From Bacteroides nordii WAL 11050 = JCM 12987 (GTDB lineage Bacteria > Bacteroidota > Bacteroidia > Bacteroidales > Bacteroidaceae), in the NCBI GenBank assembly GCA_000613465.1, contig BAJA01000021.1:26412-90411 (forward strand): a stretch of DNA of 64,000 nt, in the 5' to 3' direction. Positions 29,173 through 40,251 of the stretch are shown in pieces. The notes under the pieces were generated by a model that saw only the letters and a program-made list of their open reading frames with translations, did not search any database and was not told the origin of the DNA. A program made the translations under genes and the position numbers. Each line of letters opens with the position of its first letter. Position 1 is the first letter of the stretch.

Positions 29173-30120
29173 ATGAAAATAAACGAAAAAACCGAGAAGA
29201 AGGATACACAAGAGCAGATAATTAAAAAGTACCAACAATATCTAAAGTTGGAGAAGTCTCTGTCTAAAAATACGCTGGATGCTTACATGACCGATCTGAG
29301 TAAGCTACTCAACTTCCTGCAAGCAGAGAATACCGGAGTTCTGGATGTTTGTCTGAACGATCTGGAACGCTTCTCTGCCGGACTGCATGATATTGGTATT
29401 CACCCACGTTCGCAGGCACGAATTATTTCAGGTATCAAATCTTTCTTCCACTTTCTCATTATGGCCGACTATATAGAAGCCGATCCCAGCGAACTGCTTG
29501 AAGGCCCCAAAATTGGCTTTAAAATACCAGAGGTACTGACAGTTGAAGAAATTGATACCATCATCTCAGCCATAGACCTTAGTAAAAACGAAGGCCAGCG
29601 CAATCGTGCCATGCTGGAAACCTTGTATAGCTGCGGTTTACGCGTATCCGAACTGACCAATTTAAAGCTTTCCGATCTTTATTTTGACGAAGGTTTTATC
29701 AAAGTAGAAGGTAAAGGCAGCAAACAACGTCTGGTACCGATTTCTCCACGAGCTATTAAAGAGATACAACTATACTTTATTGACCGGAACCGGGGAAAAA
29801 TAAAAAAAGAATATGAGGATTTTGTTTTTCTGGCCCGATGGGGTAAAAACATATCCCGCATTATGGTCTTCCACCTCATCAAAGAACTCGCACAGATAAG
29901 CGGTATCACCAAGAATATCAGTCCACATACATTTCGTCATTCATTTGCCACTCATTTGCTGGAAGGAGGAGCCAATTTACGAGCAATTCAATGTATGCTT
30001 GGGCATGAATCCATTGCCACTACGGAGATATATACTCACATCGATCGGAACATGTTACGGAGTGAAATAATAGAGCATCACCCGCGTAATATTAAATATC
30101 GTCAAGAAAAGAAAGGCTGA
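29173..30120 (+). CDS. xerD: Site-specific tyrosine recombinase XerD
   Basis: 315 residues. The N-terminal SAM-like DNA-binding domain (about 15-105: YLKLEKSLSKNTLDAYMTDL) precedes the catalytic domain with the family's RKHRH/Y set: Arg in LYSCGLRVSELTNL, Lys in KVEGKGSKQR, HTFRHSFATHLLEGGA, LGHESIATTEIYTH (His and nucleophile Tyr). It resolves chromosome dimers at dif together with XerC. The partner and the dif site are not in the window. No att-like repeats were seen nearby, so a housekeeping role fits better than an integrase role. Confidence 0.93.
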   Translation: MKINEKTEKKDTQEQIIKKYQQYLKLEKSLSKNTLDAYMTDLSKLLNFLQAENTGVLDVCLNDLERFSAGLHDIGIHPRSQARIISGIKSFFHFLIMADYIEADPSELLEGPKIGFKIPEVLTVEEIDTIISAIDLSKNEGQRNRAMLETLYSCGLRVSELTNLKLSDLYFDEGFIKVEGKGSKQRLVPISPRAIKEIQLYFIDRNRGKIKKEYEDFVFLARWGKNISRIMVFHLIKELAQISGITKNISPHTFRHSFATHLLEGGANLRAIQCMLGHESIATTEIYTHIDRNMLRSEIIEHHPRNIKYRQEKKG

Positions 30121-30177
30121 TTTCATTAAATTATAATAAAAACAATACTTTAGCTATATATATATCTTAATATTTAA

Positions 30178-30185
30178 TATCTTTG
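30178..30185 (+). promoter_or_regulatory. -7 box for the TPR lipoprotein gene
   Basis: TATCTTTG matches TAnnTTTG about 79 bases before the ATG at 30264, after a very AT-rich stretch. No -33 TTTG at the usual distance. The leader of about 70 bases is longer than those of its neighbours. Confidence 0.45.
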
Positions 30186-30263
30186 CGTTACTTTTTCCGG
30201 GTTAAATGGAAAAGGCATGAATGGACGAATATTTCAATTACAAACATTTAATTTATACCTAAA

Positions 30264-31951
30264 ATGATTAAGAAGCTTTATTTGCCTTTCCTTATGGCAT
30301 TGATTGTTGCATTTTCGTCTTGCAGCAAAATGGGTGAATTATCATCTGACTACTTTACTACAACTCCGCAGGTGTTGGAAGCAGTGGGTGGTAAAGTTCC
30401 TGTAACTATCAACGGAAAGTTCCTGAAAAGTATTTCAAAAAGAAAGCCGTTGTAGAAGTAACTCCGGTTTTAAGATGGAATGGTGGCGAAGTTAAAGGCC
30501 AACCTGCAGTATTCCAAGGTGAAAAAGTTGAAGGTAACGACCAGACTATCTCTTACAAGATGGGTGGTAACTACACGATGAAAACTTCATTTGACTATGT
30601 TCCTGAAATGGCTAAGTCTGAATTGTACCTTGAATTCAATGCTAAAATCGGCAACAAGACAGTAGCTATCCCTGCTGTGAAAATTGCTGATGGTGTGATT
30701 TCTACTTCAGAATTGATTGAAAACACGCTGCAAAGTGCTAACCCTGCTAACGGTGACGACGCTTTCCAACGTATCATCAAAGAGAAACACAATGCTAACA
30801 TTATGTTCCTTATCCAACAGGCTAACATTCGTGCAAGCGAATTGAAGACTGCTAAAGAATTCAACAAGGAAGTAGCTAACGTAAACGATGCTGCTAACAA
30901 AAAAATCAGCAACATTGAAATTTCTGCTTATGCATCTCCTGATGGTGGTGTAGGTTTGAACACTAAGCTGGCCGAAAACCGTGAGGACAACACTACTAAG
31001 ATGTTGAGCAAAGACCTTAAGAAAGCTAAGATCGATGCAGCTATCGATGCTAAATACACAGCTCAGGACTGGGAAGGTTTCCAGGAACTGGTTTCTAAAT
31101 CAAACATCCAGGACAAAGAATTGATCCTTCGCGTACTCTCTATGTATCAGGATCCTGAACAAAGAGAACAAGAAATCAAAAACATCTCTTCTGTTTACAA
31201 AACTTTGGCTGACGAAATCCTGCCGCAATTGCGTCGTTCTCGTTTGACTTTGAACTATGAGATCATTGGTAAGTCTGACGACGAAATCGCTTCTTTGGCT
31301 TCTTCTAATCCTAAAGAACTGACTTTGGAAGAATTGCTGTATGCTGCAACACTGACTAATGACAACGGTAAGAAAGAAGTAATCTATACAAAAGCTACTG
31401 AGTTGTTCCCGAATGACTACCGTGCATTCAACAACCTTGGTAAATTGGCTTATCAGGCTGGTAACATTGACAAAGCTGAATCATACCTGAAGAAAGCTGC
31501 TAACATTCAGGCTGCTCCTGAAGTTAACATGAACTTAGGTCTTGTAGCTCTGGCTAAAGGTGATAAGAGCGCTGCTGAATCTTACTTAGGTAAGGCTTCT
31601 GGCGCTAAAGAACTGGGCGAAACAATGGGTAACCTGTACATTGCACAAGGTCAGTATGAAAGAGCTGTAAACTCATTCGGTGACGCTAAGACAAATAGTG
31701 CTGCTCTTGCTCAGATCCTGGCTAAGGACTACAACAAAGCTAAAAACACATTGGCTGGTGTAGAAAAACCGGATGCTTACACAGACTATCTGATGGCTGT
31801 ATTAGGTGCAAGAACTAACAATCTTTCTATGTTAACAAGCAGTCTGAAAAGCGCAGTTGCTAAAGACTCTTCATTAGCTAAGAAAGCTGCAACTGATCTT
31901 GAGTTCGCAAAATACTTCGTTAACTCAGACTTTATGAATATTATCAAATAA
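30264..31951 (+). pseudogene. TPR-containing abundant lipoprotein, frameshifted
   Basis: About 562 residues if repaired. The lipoprotein signal (MALIVAFSSCSKMGELSSDYF) is followed by a beta-rich N-terminal region, an OmpA-like stretch (KISNIEISAYASPDGGVGLN) and C-terminal tetratricopeptide-type repeats (YRAFNNLGKLAYQAGNIDKAESYLKKAA). The first frame breaks after INGKF. Adding one C in the TTCC run at 30420-30423 restores PEKYFKKKAVVEVTPVLRWN and joins the frame ending at 31951. Codon choice is strongly biased (GCT, GGT, GTA, AAC, AAA), as in very highly expressed Bacteroides genes. An abundant envelope protein of this kind is unlikely to be a true pseudogene. Function unknown. Confidence 0.82.
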
Positions 31952-31982
31952 ACGAATCCTTCGTATTTTATTTGAAAAAAAG

Positions 31983-32021
31983 GAGTTGCTCATCATTTAT
32001 GGTGAGCAATTCTTTTTTTTT
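31983..32021 (+). terminator. Terminator after the TPR lipoprotein
   Basis: The stem TTGCTCATC ... GGTGAGCAA (about 31986-31994 with 32001-32009, one G-T pair) has a short loop and is followed by a run of nine T interrupted once. Confidence 0.85.
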
Positions 32022-32059
32022 ATCCATAAAACCCGTACTTTCGCAGAAAAGATGCAAAA

Positions 32060-33091
32060 ATGAAGAAAATAAATATCTTGCTCATCCTGATAATCTGCCT
32101 GACAGGCTGCAAGAAAAATGCAGATACAACAAGCATAACCGGAGAAATTAAAGGACTGGGAGACGATACAATCTATTTATATGGCATCGACGGACTCTAC
32201 CAGCATATAGATACTATATATGTGAAGGGAGGCAAGTTCTCTCATTCATTAAAAGTAGACACCATCACCACAGCCATGCTACTCTTGAAAGGGGAAACAG
32301 AGTATCCGATTTTTCTTGATAAAAAAGAGAAAATCAAGGTACAAGGGAATGCAAACAACCTGGACCACCTGAATATTGAGGGAAATATTTATAATGAAGA
32401 GTTCTCAGCCTTCCAAGCAACGCTGCAAGGGCCGGGCATACCCTCCGAAAAAATGCTCGAAGCAAAAGCAGAAGAATTTATCCGCCAGCACAACAATTCT
32501 TTCGTCAGCATTTATCTGCTGGACAAGTATTTTGTACAAAAGGAAACTCCTGACTTTAAAAAGATAAAAGAGCTGATTGATGTGATGGCAGGAGTACTTC
32601 AAGATAAACCTTCCATTGGACAGTTGACCGAAAATATCACCCAAATAGAAAAAGTGAATGAAGGCAAGACAGCTCCTTTCTTCAGCCTTCCCAATCAAAA
32701 AGGAGAAAAAGTAACACGCTTAGATAAGTTCAAGGACAAATATATGCTCATCAATTTCTGGGCATCCTGGTGCGAAGAGTGTGATTCTACAAATGTGGAA
32801 CTGCGCAAGATAAACAACAAGTATAAAAAGAACAAAGAATTTGGCATATTAGGTATTTCACTCGACATAAATAAAGAAGACTGGAAAAATAAGATAAAGC
32901 AGGATACACTAACCTGGGAACAGGTATGTACCTTTACTGGGTGGAATCTGGAGACTGCCAAACAATATACCATACTGAAATTACCAACCAATATACTCGT
33001 ATCTCCAGGCGGCAGGATACTTGCAAGAGATATCCCAACAGACAGTCTGAGCCATGCAATTGAGAAAGTACTAAAGAAGGAAAAGAAATAA
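32060..33091 (+). CDS. TlpA-like thioredoxin lipoprotein with DUF4369 domain
   Basis: 343 residues with a lipoprotein signal (LLILIICLTGCKKN). Residues about 25-115 match the DUF4369 beta domain found in front of Bacteroidetes thioredoxins. The C-terminal AhpC/TSA-TlpA-type domain (about 205-343) has the redox centre WASWCEEC, with cysteines at 238 and 241, and a cis-proline segment (ILKLPTNILV). It is expected to be anchored in the envelope, reducing or rearranging disulphides in exported proteins. It stands alone between two terminator-like hairpins. Confidence 0.88.
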   Translation: MKKINILLILIICLTGCKKNADTTSITGEIKGLGDDTIYLYGIDGLYQHIDTIYVKGGKFSHSLKVDTITTAMLLLKGETEYPIFLDKKEKIKVQGNANNLDHLNIEGNIYNEEFSAFQATLQGPGIPSEKMLEAKAEEFIRQHNNSFVSIYLLDKYFVQKETPDFKKIKELIDVMAGVLQDKPSIGQLTENITQIEKVNEGKTAPFFSLPNQKGEKVTRLDKFKDKYMLINFWASWCEECDSTNVELRKINNKYKKNKEFGILGISLDINKEDWKNKIKQDTLTWEQVCTFTGWNLETAKQYTILKLPTNILVSPGGRILARDIPTDSLSHAIEKVLKKEKK

Positions 33092-33099
33092 CGTTTTCC

Positions 33100-33133
33100 A
33101 AGGCATTGTCCACAATATTATGGAGAGTGCCTT
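33100..33133. terminator. Possible terminator between convergent genes
   Basis: Arms AAGGCATTGTCC (33100-33111) and GGAGAGTGCCTT (33122-33133) pair with one mismatch and one G-T pair around a 10-base loop. It lies between the thioredoxin gene and the convergent DUF4886-like gene. No T run is present, so the call is weak. Confidence 0.4.
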
Positions 33134-33173
33134 CTATCTACACAAAATAGTGAACAGTACCATATTAAAGTCC

Positions 33174-34016
33174 CTATTCATCAATCCTAACAGAAGCATA
33201 GGGATAAAGGACAGCTGTATGCGCTGCTTTTCTTGCTAACAAAACCTCTTGCTCTGTCAATGAAGAAGGACTATAAGAGCTCGTTTCGGGATTCTGTCCG
33301 GTTATTATCTCAAGCCAAGTACATGCCGCAGTATAACGTCCTAATCCCAAACTCAAATGATAACCATCACGACAAAGAGTATCTCCAACAAAAGTGTTAC
33401 GCAAATTCTGAATAGCAGTTCCTGAAGGTACCACAAACGCTATCTCATTAGCATGGCGTTGAGCTACTATGGAAACAGCCGTTACGATAGCTTGGCACAT
33501 GTCTATTTGACTGTTACCATATACAGAGAATCCAGAATGAGTCGAGTTCTGAGCGTAAGCCCAAGTTTGATGTAACCCTATTTTTACAGTAGAATTAGTA
33601 ATATATCTCCTTACATATTCCAACAAATTAGATAACCAGGGTTCATAAGATTCCAGTAATCCTGAATCATAACTGGCTTGCTGGAATGTAATATAATCCC
33701 AGTTTTCATCTGTAATACACTCATGCATTTTCTTATGAACATTCGTTTTCTTTCCATTCTCAATTTTTCTATACTCGAAAGCTTCTTCTGAAATAGCCAT
33801 TTTCCAATGTGACTGTAGACTTTGCCCAGGACGATAAATATTTCCAATAATCAATGTATCCCCACCACCAACAGCCAATTCATACAGATTCTGCTCAACA
33901 GCATCTTCAGAAAAGCTATTCCCAATAGCCAAAACCTTTATTATTCTACCTTGTACAGATACAAAGGGCAACAGAGAAACCCAAAATAGCAGTTTCAAGA
34001 TTTTCATCAGATTCAC
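33174..34016 (-). CDS. DUF4886-like SGNH-type exported protein
   Basis: 280 residues with an N-terminal hydrophobic signal (ILKLLFWVSLLPFVSVQG). The segment VLAIGNSFSEDAVEQNL resembles block I of SGNH hydrolases with a Ser in GNSFS, and DGYHLSLGLGRYTAACTWLEIITG carries a D-x-x-H pair near the end. This fits DUF4886, common in Bacteroides glycan loci and presumed to be esterases or glycan-binding. It is the last gene on this strand of the large locus but is separated from the GH94 gene by a 222-base gap with a terminator-like hairpin, so it may be expressed less. Confidence 0.72.
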   Translation of the reverse strand: MNLMKILKLLFWVSLLPFVSVQGRIIKVLAIGNSFSEDAVEQNLYELAVGGGDTLIIGNIYRPGQSLQSHWKMAISEEAFEYRKIENGKKTNVHKKMHECITDENWDYITFQQASYDSGLLESYEPWLSNLLEYVRRYITNSTVKIGLHQTWAYAQNSTHSGFSVYGNSQIDMCQAIVTAVSIVAQRHANEIAFVVPSGTAIQNLRNTFVGDTLCRDGYHLSLGLGRYTAACTWLEIITGQNPETSSYSPSSLTEQEVLLARKAAHTAVLYPYASVRIDE

Positions 34017-34058
34017 TTTTTTTAATTCAACATCAAATTAGTAACATCAACAATTTAT

Positions 34059-34112
34059 AAAAAAGGGGAATGCTACACCTATACATATAACAATAAAAAT
34101 CCCCTTCTTTTT
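34059..34112 (-). terminator. Terminator-like hairpin after the GH94 gene
   Basis: On the minus strand, AAGGGGA (about 34106-34100) pairs with TCCCCTT (34069-34063) across a 30-base loop, and six T follow the second arm. The hairpin lies about 130 bases after the phosphorylase stop. Confidence 0.45.
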
Positions 34113-34238
34113 ACATCGCTAACATAGATTCTAGCAGACACAATACTATTAACAATGACTACCTCCCTTTCCTCCCGAATTCATCCCCCCTTCTCCGAAC
34201 ATCCATTTTCTTTCTCATGTTTATTCATTTTATAAATA

Positions 34239-36674
34239 CTACATTATTACCTCAACTTTATAAGTACTACCGGCTAACATCGCTGGAATGAAAGAACCTT
34301 CAAGTTTTTCACCGTCCACTATAATTTGCTTAACTCCTTTCATTTTTCCTTTTGGATTATTTATTACGATATCATAAATAGCTCCCCTAAATCTGCGTTT
34401 CACCCTAAATTTACGCCATGAAGAAGGTATGCACGGATCAATCAACAGACCGTCATACTCTGGCCGAATACCTAAAATATATTGCGTTATGGCAAAATAA
34501 TTCCAAGAAGCTGTTCCTGTTAACCATGAGTTTTTCGCCTCACCAGGTTTATAAGCATCTTTTCCTGCTATCATTTGAGAGTAAACATAAGGTTCCATTT
34601 TATGAAGTTCACTGATACTCTCAAGATAAGCTGGGCATATTTTTTTATAATATTCCCAAGCGTTATCTCCGCGTCCACGAATGGTTTCACCTATCATAAT
34701 CCATGGATTGTTATGACAAAATATTCCAGCATTTTCCTTGTATCCTTCAGGATAAGTCGATATTTCCCCATACTCTTTATAGTACTTTGAAAAAGCCGGG
34801 TTGTTCAATACTATACCATACTGGCAATCCAATCTTTCTTTCACCGCATCCAAAGCCTTTTCCACCATTCCCTCTTCCAATCCGATCTGAGCCATTGTAC
34901 ACCAACCATTCGATTCTATAAAGATTTTCCCTTCTTCATTCTCCTCCGAACCGATCTTCCGCCCCCAATAATCATAGGCCCGTAAAAACCAATTGCCATC
35001 CCATCCATATTTCATCACCGCCTTTACCATCTCATCCACATGTTTGTATGCCTTTTCTGCCTCAATATTCTTATTTAATATCTTACACAGTCTTGCATAT
35101 TCTCGTCCATACATTACAAACAATCCAGCTATCATTAAACTCTCAGCTTTTGTACCCTCCGATTTATTTTCCGTAGTTTGAAAACTCTCATCCGGATTAC
35201 TTGAGAAACAATTCAAATTTAAACAATCATTCCAGTCCGCCCGCCCTATTAAAGGCAAACCATGAGGCCCTAAATTATTCACAATATGCTCAAAAGAAAC
35301 TTGAAGATGGAAGAAGAGTGAAGCTTCCGATCCTTTCTGATTATCAAAAGGAACCTGTTCATGTAAGATGGAAAAATCACCCGTTTCCTTTAAGTAATGT
35401 ATAGTGCCAAAAATCAGCCACATAGGATCATCATTAAACCCTTGTCCTATCTCATTATTTCCTTTCTTCGTCAGAGGTTGATACTGGTGATAACAACCAC
35501 CATCAGAAAATTGTGTCGATGCAATATCAATAATACGCTGACGAGCTCGTTCTGGTATCTGATGAACAAAGCCAATCAAGTCTTGATTAGAATCTCTAAA
35601 CCCCATGCCACGCCCTATACCACTCTCAAAATATGAGGCAGAACGAGAAAAGCAGAAAGTTATCATGCACTGGTACTGATTCCAGATATTCACCATTCGG
35701 TTAAGTTTCGGATCCAGTGATTCCAGTACATATGCACTCAACAAATAGTCCCAATACTCTTTTAATTCATTAAAAGCTCGGTCTACAGAATCAACAGTAT
35801 TAAATCTATCAATTACTTCATATGCACACTTTTTATTTAGTTTCTGTTCCTCGTCCCACTTCTCACTTTCACCATTTTCAACGTATCCTAAAACAAAGAT
35901 CAAATCTTTTAACTCTCCCGGTCCCAACTCAATTTCAATATAATGAGACGCTATTGGCAACCAACCATGTGCTATGCTGTTACATGCCCTTCCTTGAGTT
36001 ACCGCCTGAGGTTGATCAAAACCATTGTACATTCCTAAAAATGATTCACGATCCGTTTCAAAACCATTTATAGGTACATTCACCGAATAATAAGAATAAT
36101 GATTCCGTCGTTCTCTATACTCTGTTTTATGAAATAGAATTGAGTTTTCTACCTCCACCTCACCTAATGAAAGATTACGCTGGAAATTTTCCATATCACT
36201 TTGAGCATTCCACAGACACCATTCAACAAACGAAAATACTTTAAATCGTTTTATTTGATTTGTTGTATTCTTCAACGTAACTTTCTGAACTTCTGCCCAT
36301 GTATGCAATGGTACCATATACAAGATCTCTACCTCGAGACCATTTTTAGCCCCGGTAATAACCGTATAATTCAACCCATGCCTGCAAATATATTTATCCA
36401 ACTCTGTTTTACAAGGTTTCCAACCCGGACTCCATATATTTTCCCCATCATTGATATAAAAATATTTCCCTCCGTCGTCTATTGGTACATTATTATAACG
36501 ATATCGTGTAATACGCCTATATCTTGCATCCTTACAAAACGTATATCCGCCTCCTGTATTAGAAATCAAGCTAAAGAAATCTTCTGTTCCTAAATAGTTA
36601 ATCCATGGCCATGGAGTTCGTGGGTTTGTAATCACATATTCACGCTTATCGTCATCAAAAAATCCAAATTTCAT
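34239..36674 (-). CDS. GH94 cellobiose phosphorylase
   Basis: 811 residues, the usual length of cellobiose phosphorylases. The start [20 protein letters not shown] and the block [20 protein letters not shown] are typical. The catalytic (alpha/alpha)6 barrel has [11 protein letters not shown] with Asp480 and Asp483, where the family's general acid is expected. There is no signal peptide, so it acts in the cytoplasm, splitting cellobiose (or a close beta-glucosyl disaccharide) with phosphate into glucose 1-phosphate and glucose. The symporter gene 24 bases upstream is the obvious supplier. This pair indicates that the end product of the locus is a cellobiose-like disaccharide. Exact specificity among GH94 members is inferred from length and N-terminal similarity. 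Confidence 0.9.
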   Translation of the reverse strand: MKFGFFDDDKREYVITNPRTPWPWINYLGTEDFFSLISNTGGGYTFCKDARYRRITRYRYNNVPIDDGGKYFYINDGENIWSPGWKPCKTELDKYICRHGLNYTVITGAKNGLEVEILYMVPLHTWAEVQKVTLKNTTNQIKRFKVFSFVEWCLWNAQSDMENFQRNLSLGEVEVENSILFHKTEYRERRNHYSYYSVNVPINGFETDRESFLGMYNGFDQPQAVTQGRACNSIAHGWLPIASHYIEIELGPGELKDLIFVLGYVENGESEKWDEEQKLNKKCAYEVIDRFNTVDSVDRAFNELKEYWDYLLSAYVLESLDPKLNRMVNIWNQYQCMITFCFSRSASYFESGIGRGMGFRDSNQDLIGFVHQIPERARQRIIDIASTQFSDGGCYHQYQPLTKKGNNEIGQGFNDDPMWLIFGTIHYLKETGDFSILHEQVPFDNQKGSEASLFFHLQVSFEHIVNNLGPHGLPLIGRADWNDCLNLNCFSSNPDESFQTTENKSEGTKAESLMIAGLFVMYGREYARLCKILNKNIEAEKAYKHVDEMVKAVMKYGWDGNWFLRAYDYWGRKIGSEENEEGKIFIESNGWCTMAQIGLEEGMVEKALDAVKERLDCQYGIVLNNPAFSKYYKEYGEISTYPEGYKENAGIFCHNNPWIMIGETIRGRGDNAWEYYKKICPAYLESISELHKMEPYVYSQMIAGKDAYKPGEAKNSWLTGTASWNYFAITQYILGIRPEYDGLLIDPCIPSSWRKFRVKRRFRGAIYDIVINNPKGKMKGVKQIIVDGEKLEGSFIPAMLAGSTYKVEVIM

Positions 36675-36698
36675 AATCTGTAATATTATTTATTAAAT

Positions 36699-38576
36699 TC
36701 AATTTTCCAGTTTATTAAACCAATTCCTTTTTAATATTACTGAAGTAATTATAACAATAATAACTGCTACAATAAAATAAATGAATTGCTGTAAAACGAG
36801 ATAAATCGACGCCGCCACCAGAGCTGTCTGCCAGATAATCCCAACTCCAACATTAATAAGATCTCTACAGCAATCAGAATTTTCCTTAAAATCAGGAGTT
36901 TCAGCTTTAACAAGTACATCAATAGGCTTCCAAATTCCCCATGGACGAGTTGTTTTATAAAACTCCTTCAAAACCTCTAAATCGGTAGGAGGTACTGAAT
37001 AAGTTCCCCATACACATCCAACAATAGAGCAAATAAAAATAATCGGAAAATAGTATAAAGGTAACACTCCGTCAAAGTAAGGAACTATCGGAAGAATCAA
37101 TGCCGGAATCATGCCTGCAGCCATACCTAAGGCAAAACCACGTCCATTAAATCTCCACCAATGCCATTTTAAGATATTCGCCGCAATATAGCTACCATAC
37201 AATGCACTAGTAACCCATTGTAACACACTATTCACATCTTGTGCTAATACTCCAAAACAAATACTGACAACAACAACAATTAAACCCACAACAATATTTG
37301 CACGATTGGCTTGTCTGGGTGTCGCATCTTTCTTAAAATACTTTATATAAATATCATTAACAATATATGCCTGAACTGCATTTAAAGTTCCTGCAAAAGT
37401 AGACATAAATGCAGCCAGTAATCCTGCAAGAATCAACCCAGTTATTCCAGCTGGAATCCAAGGGTGATTAATTACTGCCGGAAGAACTAACTCAAAATCA
37501 ATCACACCGGCAGGAGTAGTAATTTGCCCCTGTATCTGATTAAACAAAATAAGCCCTAATATAGCAAAGCCTGTAATCATTATATAACGAACCGGCATCA
37601 ATACCAATGTGACCGAGCCACTCATCAAAGCTGCTTCACGAGGAGAACGAGTTGACAGTATTTTTTGCATATCATAAGTAGGAGCCGGGCCAGCAACACT
37701 AGCTAACACACCTTTCAAAAGAACTAATCCAAAGAAAAGGCTGAAAAGCTGGTAACCATCACTACCTATTTTATTGTTAAACTCAACAAACTTACCTGTC
37801 CAAGTCATATTTAACTCTTGCCCAAACCACGGAGAAAACCAACTATTTGGTAACCAAGAAGAAAACTCAATGATATCTAAATGCAATATCGCAATAATAG
37901 CTACAGCCACGGAAGCTAAACCCATAATGATGTATTGTGCCACATCTGCCCAAACAATACTCATCATTCCACCCATCAAAGCATAGAATACTGCAAACAG
38001 AGTAAAAATAACACCCCAGACATGAGGAATATATGTATCAGGAAGAAAAGACAAAAAAGGAAAGACGCTTTTTAATGGCATAAATATCTCCACAAATTTA
38101 CCCATACCAATAAAACCGTAAGCCAACATGCCCAGTCCAACCAAAATAGCAAACACAACAATAATCCAATGAGAAGTCACAGCACCATTATCCGTTCCGA
38201 AACGAAAGCGAATCCACTCTGCTCCTGTCGTACAATTGGAACGACGTAACCAAGCCGATAAATAAACCATCAGAAATATTTGGTTAAAAACAGGCCAAAG
38301 CCAAGGTATATAAATACTCTTAAGTCCATATACAATAGTTATACCAACCAGCCATACAGTACCAGAAATATCAAACATACCAGAGGCATTAGATAATCCC
38401 AGCAAATACCATGGGATATGTTTACCCCCCAACAAATATGATTCCAGATTCTGAGATGCACGACGCTTCAAATGAAATCCTATAAAGACCAATACCCCCA
38501 AGTAAACGGCAACAATAGTAAAATCAATACAAGAAAGAAAAGAATGATAATCCATTAAATTTATTTTTACTTTCAA
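36699..38576 (-). CDS. Sodium:solute symporter (SSS family)
   Basis: 625 residues with about 14 hydrophobic helices, starting at residue 16 (CIDFTIVAVYLGVLVFIGFHL). SSS features are SYLLGGKHIPWYLLGLSNASGMFDISGTVW, a substrate/sodium region with GLILAGLLAAFMSTFAGTLNAVQAYIVNDIY, and a hydrophilic C-terminal stretch between the last helices. It belongs to the inner membrane and probably imports the mono- or disaccharide released in the periplasm. Its place immediately before the cellobiose phosphorylase gene supports a cellobiose-type substrate. The methionine eight codons later is an alternative start. Confidence 0.88.
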   Translation of the reverse strand: MKVKINLMDYHSFLSCIDFTIVAVYLGVLVFIGFHLKRRASQNLESYLLGGKHIPWYLLGLSNASGMFDISGTVWLVGITIVYGLKSIYIPWLWPVFNQIFLMVYLSAWLRRSNCTTGAEWIRFRFGTDNGAVTSHWIIVVFAILVGLGMLAYGFIGMGKFVEIFMPLKSVFPFLSFLPDTYIPHVWGVIFTLFAVFYALMGGMMSIVWADVAQYIIMGLASVAVAIIAILHLDIIEFSSWLPNSWFSPWFGQELNMTWTGKFVEFNNKIGSDGYQLFSLFFGLVLLKGVLASVAGPAPTYDMQKILSTRSPREAALMSGSVTLVLMPVRYIMITGFAILGLILFNQIQGQITTPAGVIDFELVLPAVINHPWIPAGITGLILAGLLAAFMSTFAGTLNAVQAYIVNDIYIKYFKKDATPRQANRANIVVGLIVVVVSICFGVLAQDVNSVLQWVTSALYGSYIAANILKWHWWRFNGRGFALGMAAGMIPALILPIVPYFDGVLPLYYFPIIFICSIVGCVWGTYSVPPTDLEVLKEFYKTTRPWGIWKPIDVLVKAETPDFKENSDCCRDLINVGVGIIWQTALVAASIYLVLQQFIYFIVAVIIVIITSVILKRNWFNKLEN

Positions 38577-38609
38577 TATTTATAATAGTTGTACAAAACC
38601 CTCTATCAT

Positions 38610-38759
38610 TTATTTCAAAGCATTGTTCAGTCTCAATACCCAGGTATTTAAACACAGAAGCTTATTTATATTCAGCGACGGTAATTCAAGATGTACATAC
38701 GAATCATTACACTGATAACCAACTTCTTTATTATCAGACCCTAATAATACATTTTTCAT
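38610..38759 (-). pseudogene. Possible C-terminal remnant of a GH29-like fucosidase
   Basis: A 49-codon frame starting at MKNVLLGSDNKEV, also open upstream into the esterase gene. The pattern VLLGSDNKEVGY ... DSYVHLELPS ... LNTWVLRL resembles the last 50 residues of GH29 alpha-fucosidase-like enzymes. Nothing upstream continues it in any frame. It may be a leftover of a lost gene or a chance frame. The match is from memory and weak. Confidence 0.3.
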
Positions 38760-38788
38760 ACTATTAAAATTTAAAACAACACTATACT

Positions 38789-40222
38789 TTATTTCCAATG
38801 ATCTGTCCTAAACGGTGAGGCTGGTAAATCAGCCCCGTTATACAAATTACATTCTGGATTAGCAGCCCAAGCATACCTCACTGCAAGTGGATAAGGAACA
38901 TTAGGAGAACTAACCACTACTTCTTCTCCATCTATTTCAGCTTCTGCCCAATAAAACTTGTGATCCGGACCAGCTATTGAGAAACCTTTTATCAAATCCC
39001 CTCCTTTAATCTTTAGCCCGCCACCAACGTGATCAAACTTAATCCTCACCTGATTATTTTCAATGATATATGAATTATACAGAGGCCCGGAATAAACAAT
39101 ATCTTCTCCATAAGTCTTAGCCCTTGCTATTAATGCCAACCTGTCACCGACCTCTTTCTTTCTTTTGGGATGTACATTCTTGCTTCTCCCAGTTCTATGG
39201 TTACTGCCATCCCAGTATTGGCCATACACAATGTTTCAAATTGAGCTTCTCTTAATTCAGCATTGTGCACCAGTCGGCTCCTCATTTCTTTCTCCAAAAT
39301 TAGGTAACTGTACAAAATAAAAGGGCAGCGTTTGTTTCCATTGTTTACGCCAATCAGTAATCAAGAGCGGAAATATATCTTTATACTGTTCTGCACGGGC
39401 ACAATTATATTCACCTTGATACCAAATGATTCCCTTTAAAGTATAAGGAATGATAGGATGAATCATTGCATTAAAAAGTACAGAATGGATATTAGGACCA
39501 TCTCTATCAACGGAATATTCTTTGAGAGTATCCTTTTCACAACTATCTAAATCAGTTATCCGGGTTATTGCTTCTTTACTAATCCACGATTCTGCAATAG
39601 TCCCTCCCCACGAGGCCGTAATTACTCCAATAGGAACATTTAAATGGCGATGAAGATTCTTAGCGAAAAAATACGCAACGGCAGAAAAGTTTGCTGCAAA
39701 CTCCGGCAAACAAACCTGCCAAGTCCCCTTACGTACCTTCTTCAAATCACTGAGTGGTGACAAACTTGCAGCACGTTCAACATGCAAAACACGTATTTCG
39801 GGACATTGAGCCAAACGAATTTCTGCTTCATAATTATTTATTTTCCCCCAACTTCCGATTGGCATCTCCATATTAGACTGTCCAGCACAAAGCCAAACTT
39901 CACCAATTAATACATTATCCAAACGAATGCTCGTTTCATCTGAGACAATAATATAATATGGACCACCTGCTTGAGGAGTAGATATTCTTGTCCGCCACTC
40001 ACCTTTATCTGATGAATTAACCAAATACTCTTTATTGTTCCAAGAAGTTTTAATTGTTACAGTACACCTCGGAGTAGCCGTTCCCCAAAAAGCTACTTCA
40101 GTTTGTCGTTGTAATACCATATTGTCCGTAAACATAGCGGGTAATACAATTTTTGCATGCAGGCGCCAAGAATAGCCAACAGATAGAAAACATATTAACA
40201 AGAAAAAAAATCGTATTTTCAT
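38789..40222 (-). pseudogene. Sialate O-acetylesterase-like (SASA) esterase, frameshifted
   Basis: About 478 residues if repaired. The signal peptide (FFFLLICFLSVGYSWRLHA) leads to LPAMFTDNMVLQRQTEVAFWG and the SGNH block WLCAGQSNMEMP with the nucleophile Ser, then ITASWGGTIAESWI and GIIWYQGEYNC. Two breaks occur. Near 39260-39262 the frame leaves after EEPTGAQ; two missing G (or one extra base) restores QWAELREAQFETL. Near 39184-39185 one base is missing, restoring LGESKNVHPKRKKEVGDRLA with the catalytic His. It should remove acetyl groups from an imported acidic oligosaccharide. The annotated family name does not mean that sialic acid is the substrate. Confidence 0.85.
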
Positions 40223-40251
40223 ATTATTCTATGATATTTTTTAAACCTATA

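Noticed and set aside
29173..30120. Integrase of a mobile element
   Set aside because: The protein has standard XerD length and motifs, its neighbours are core genes, and no att repeats or cargo genes flank it.
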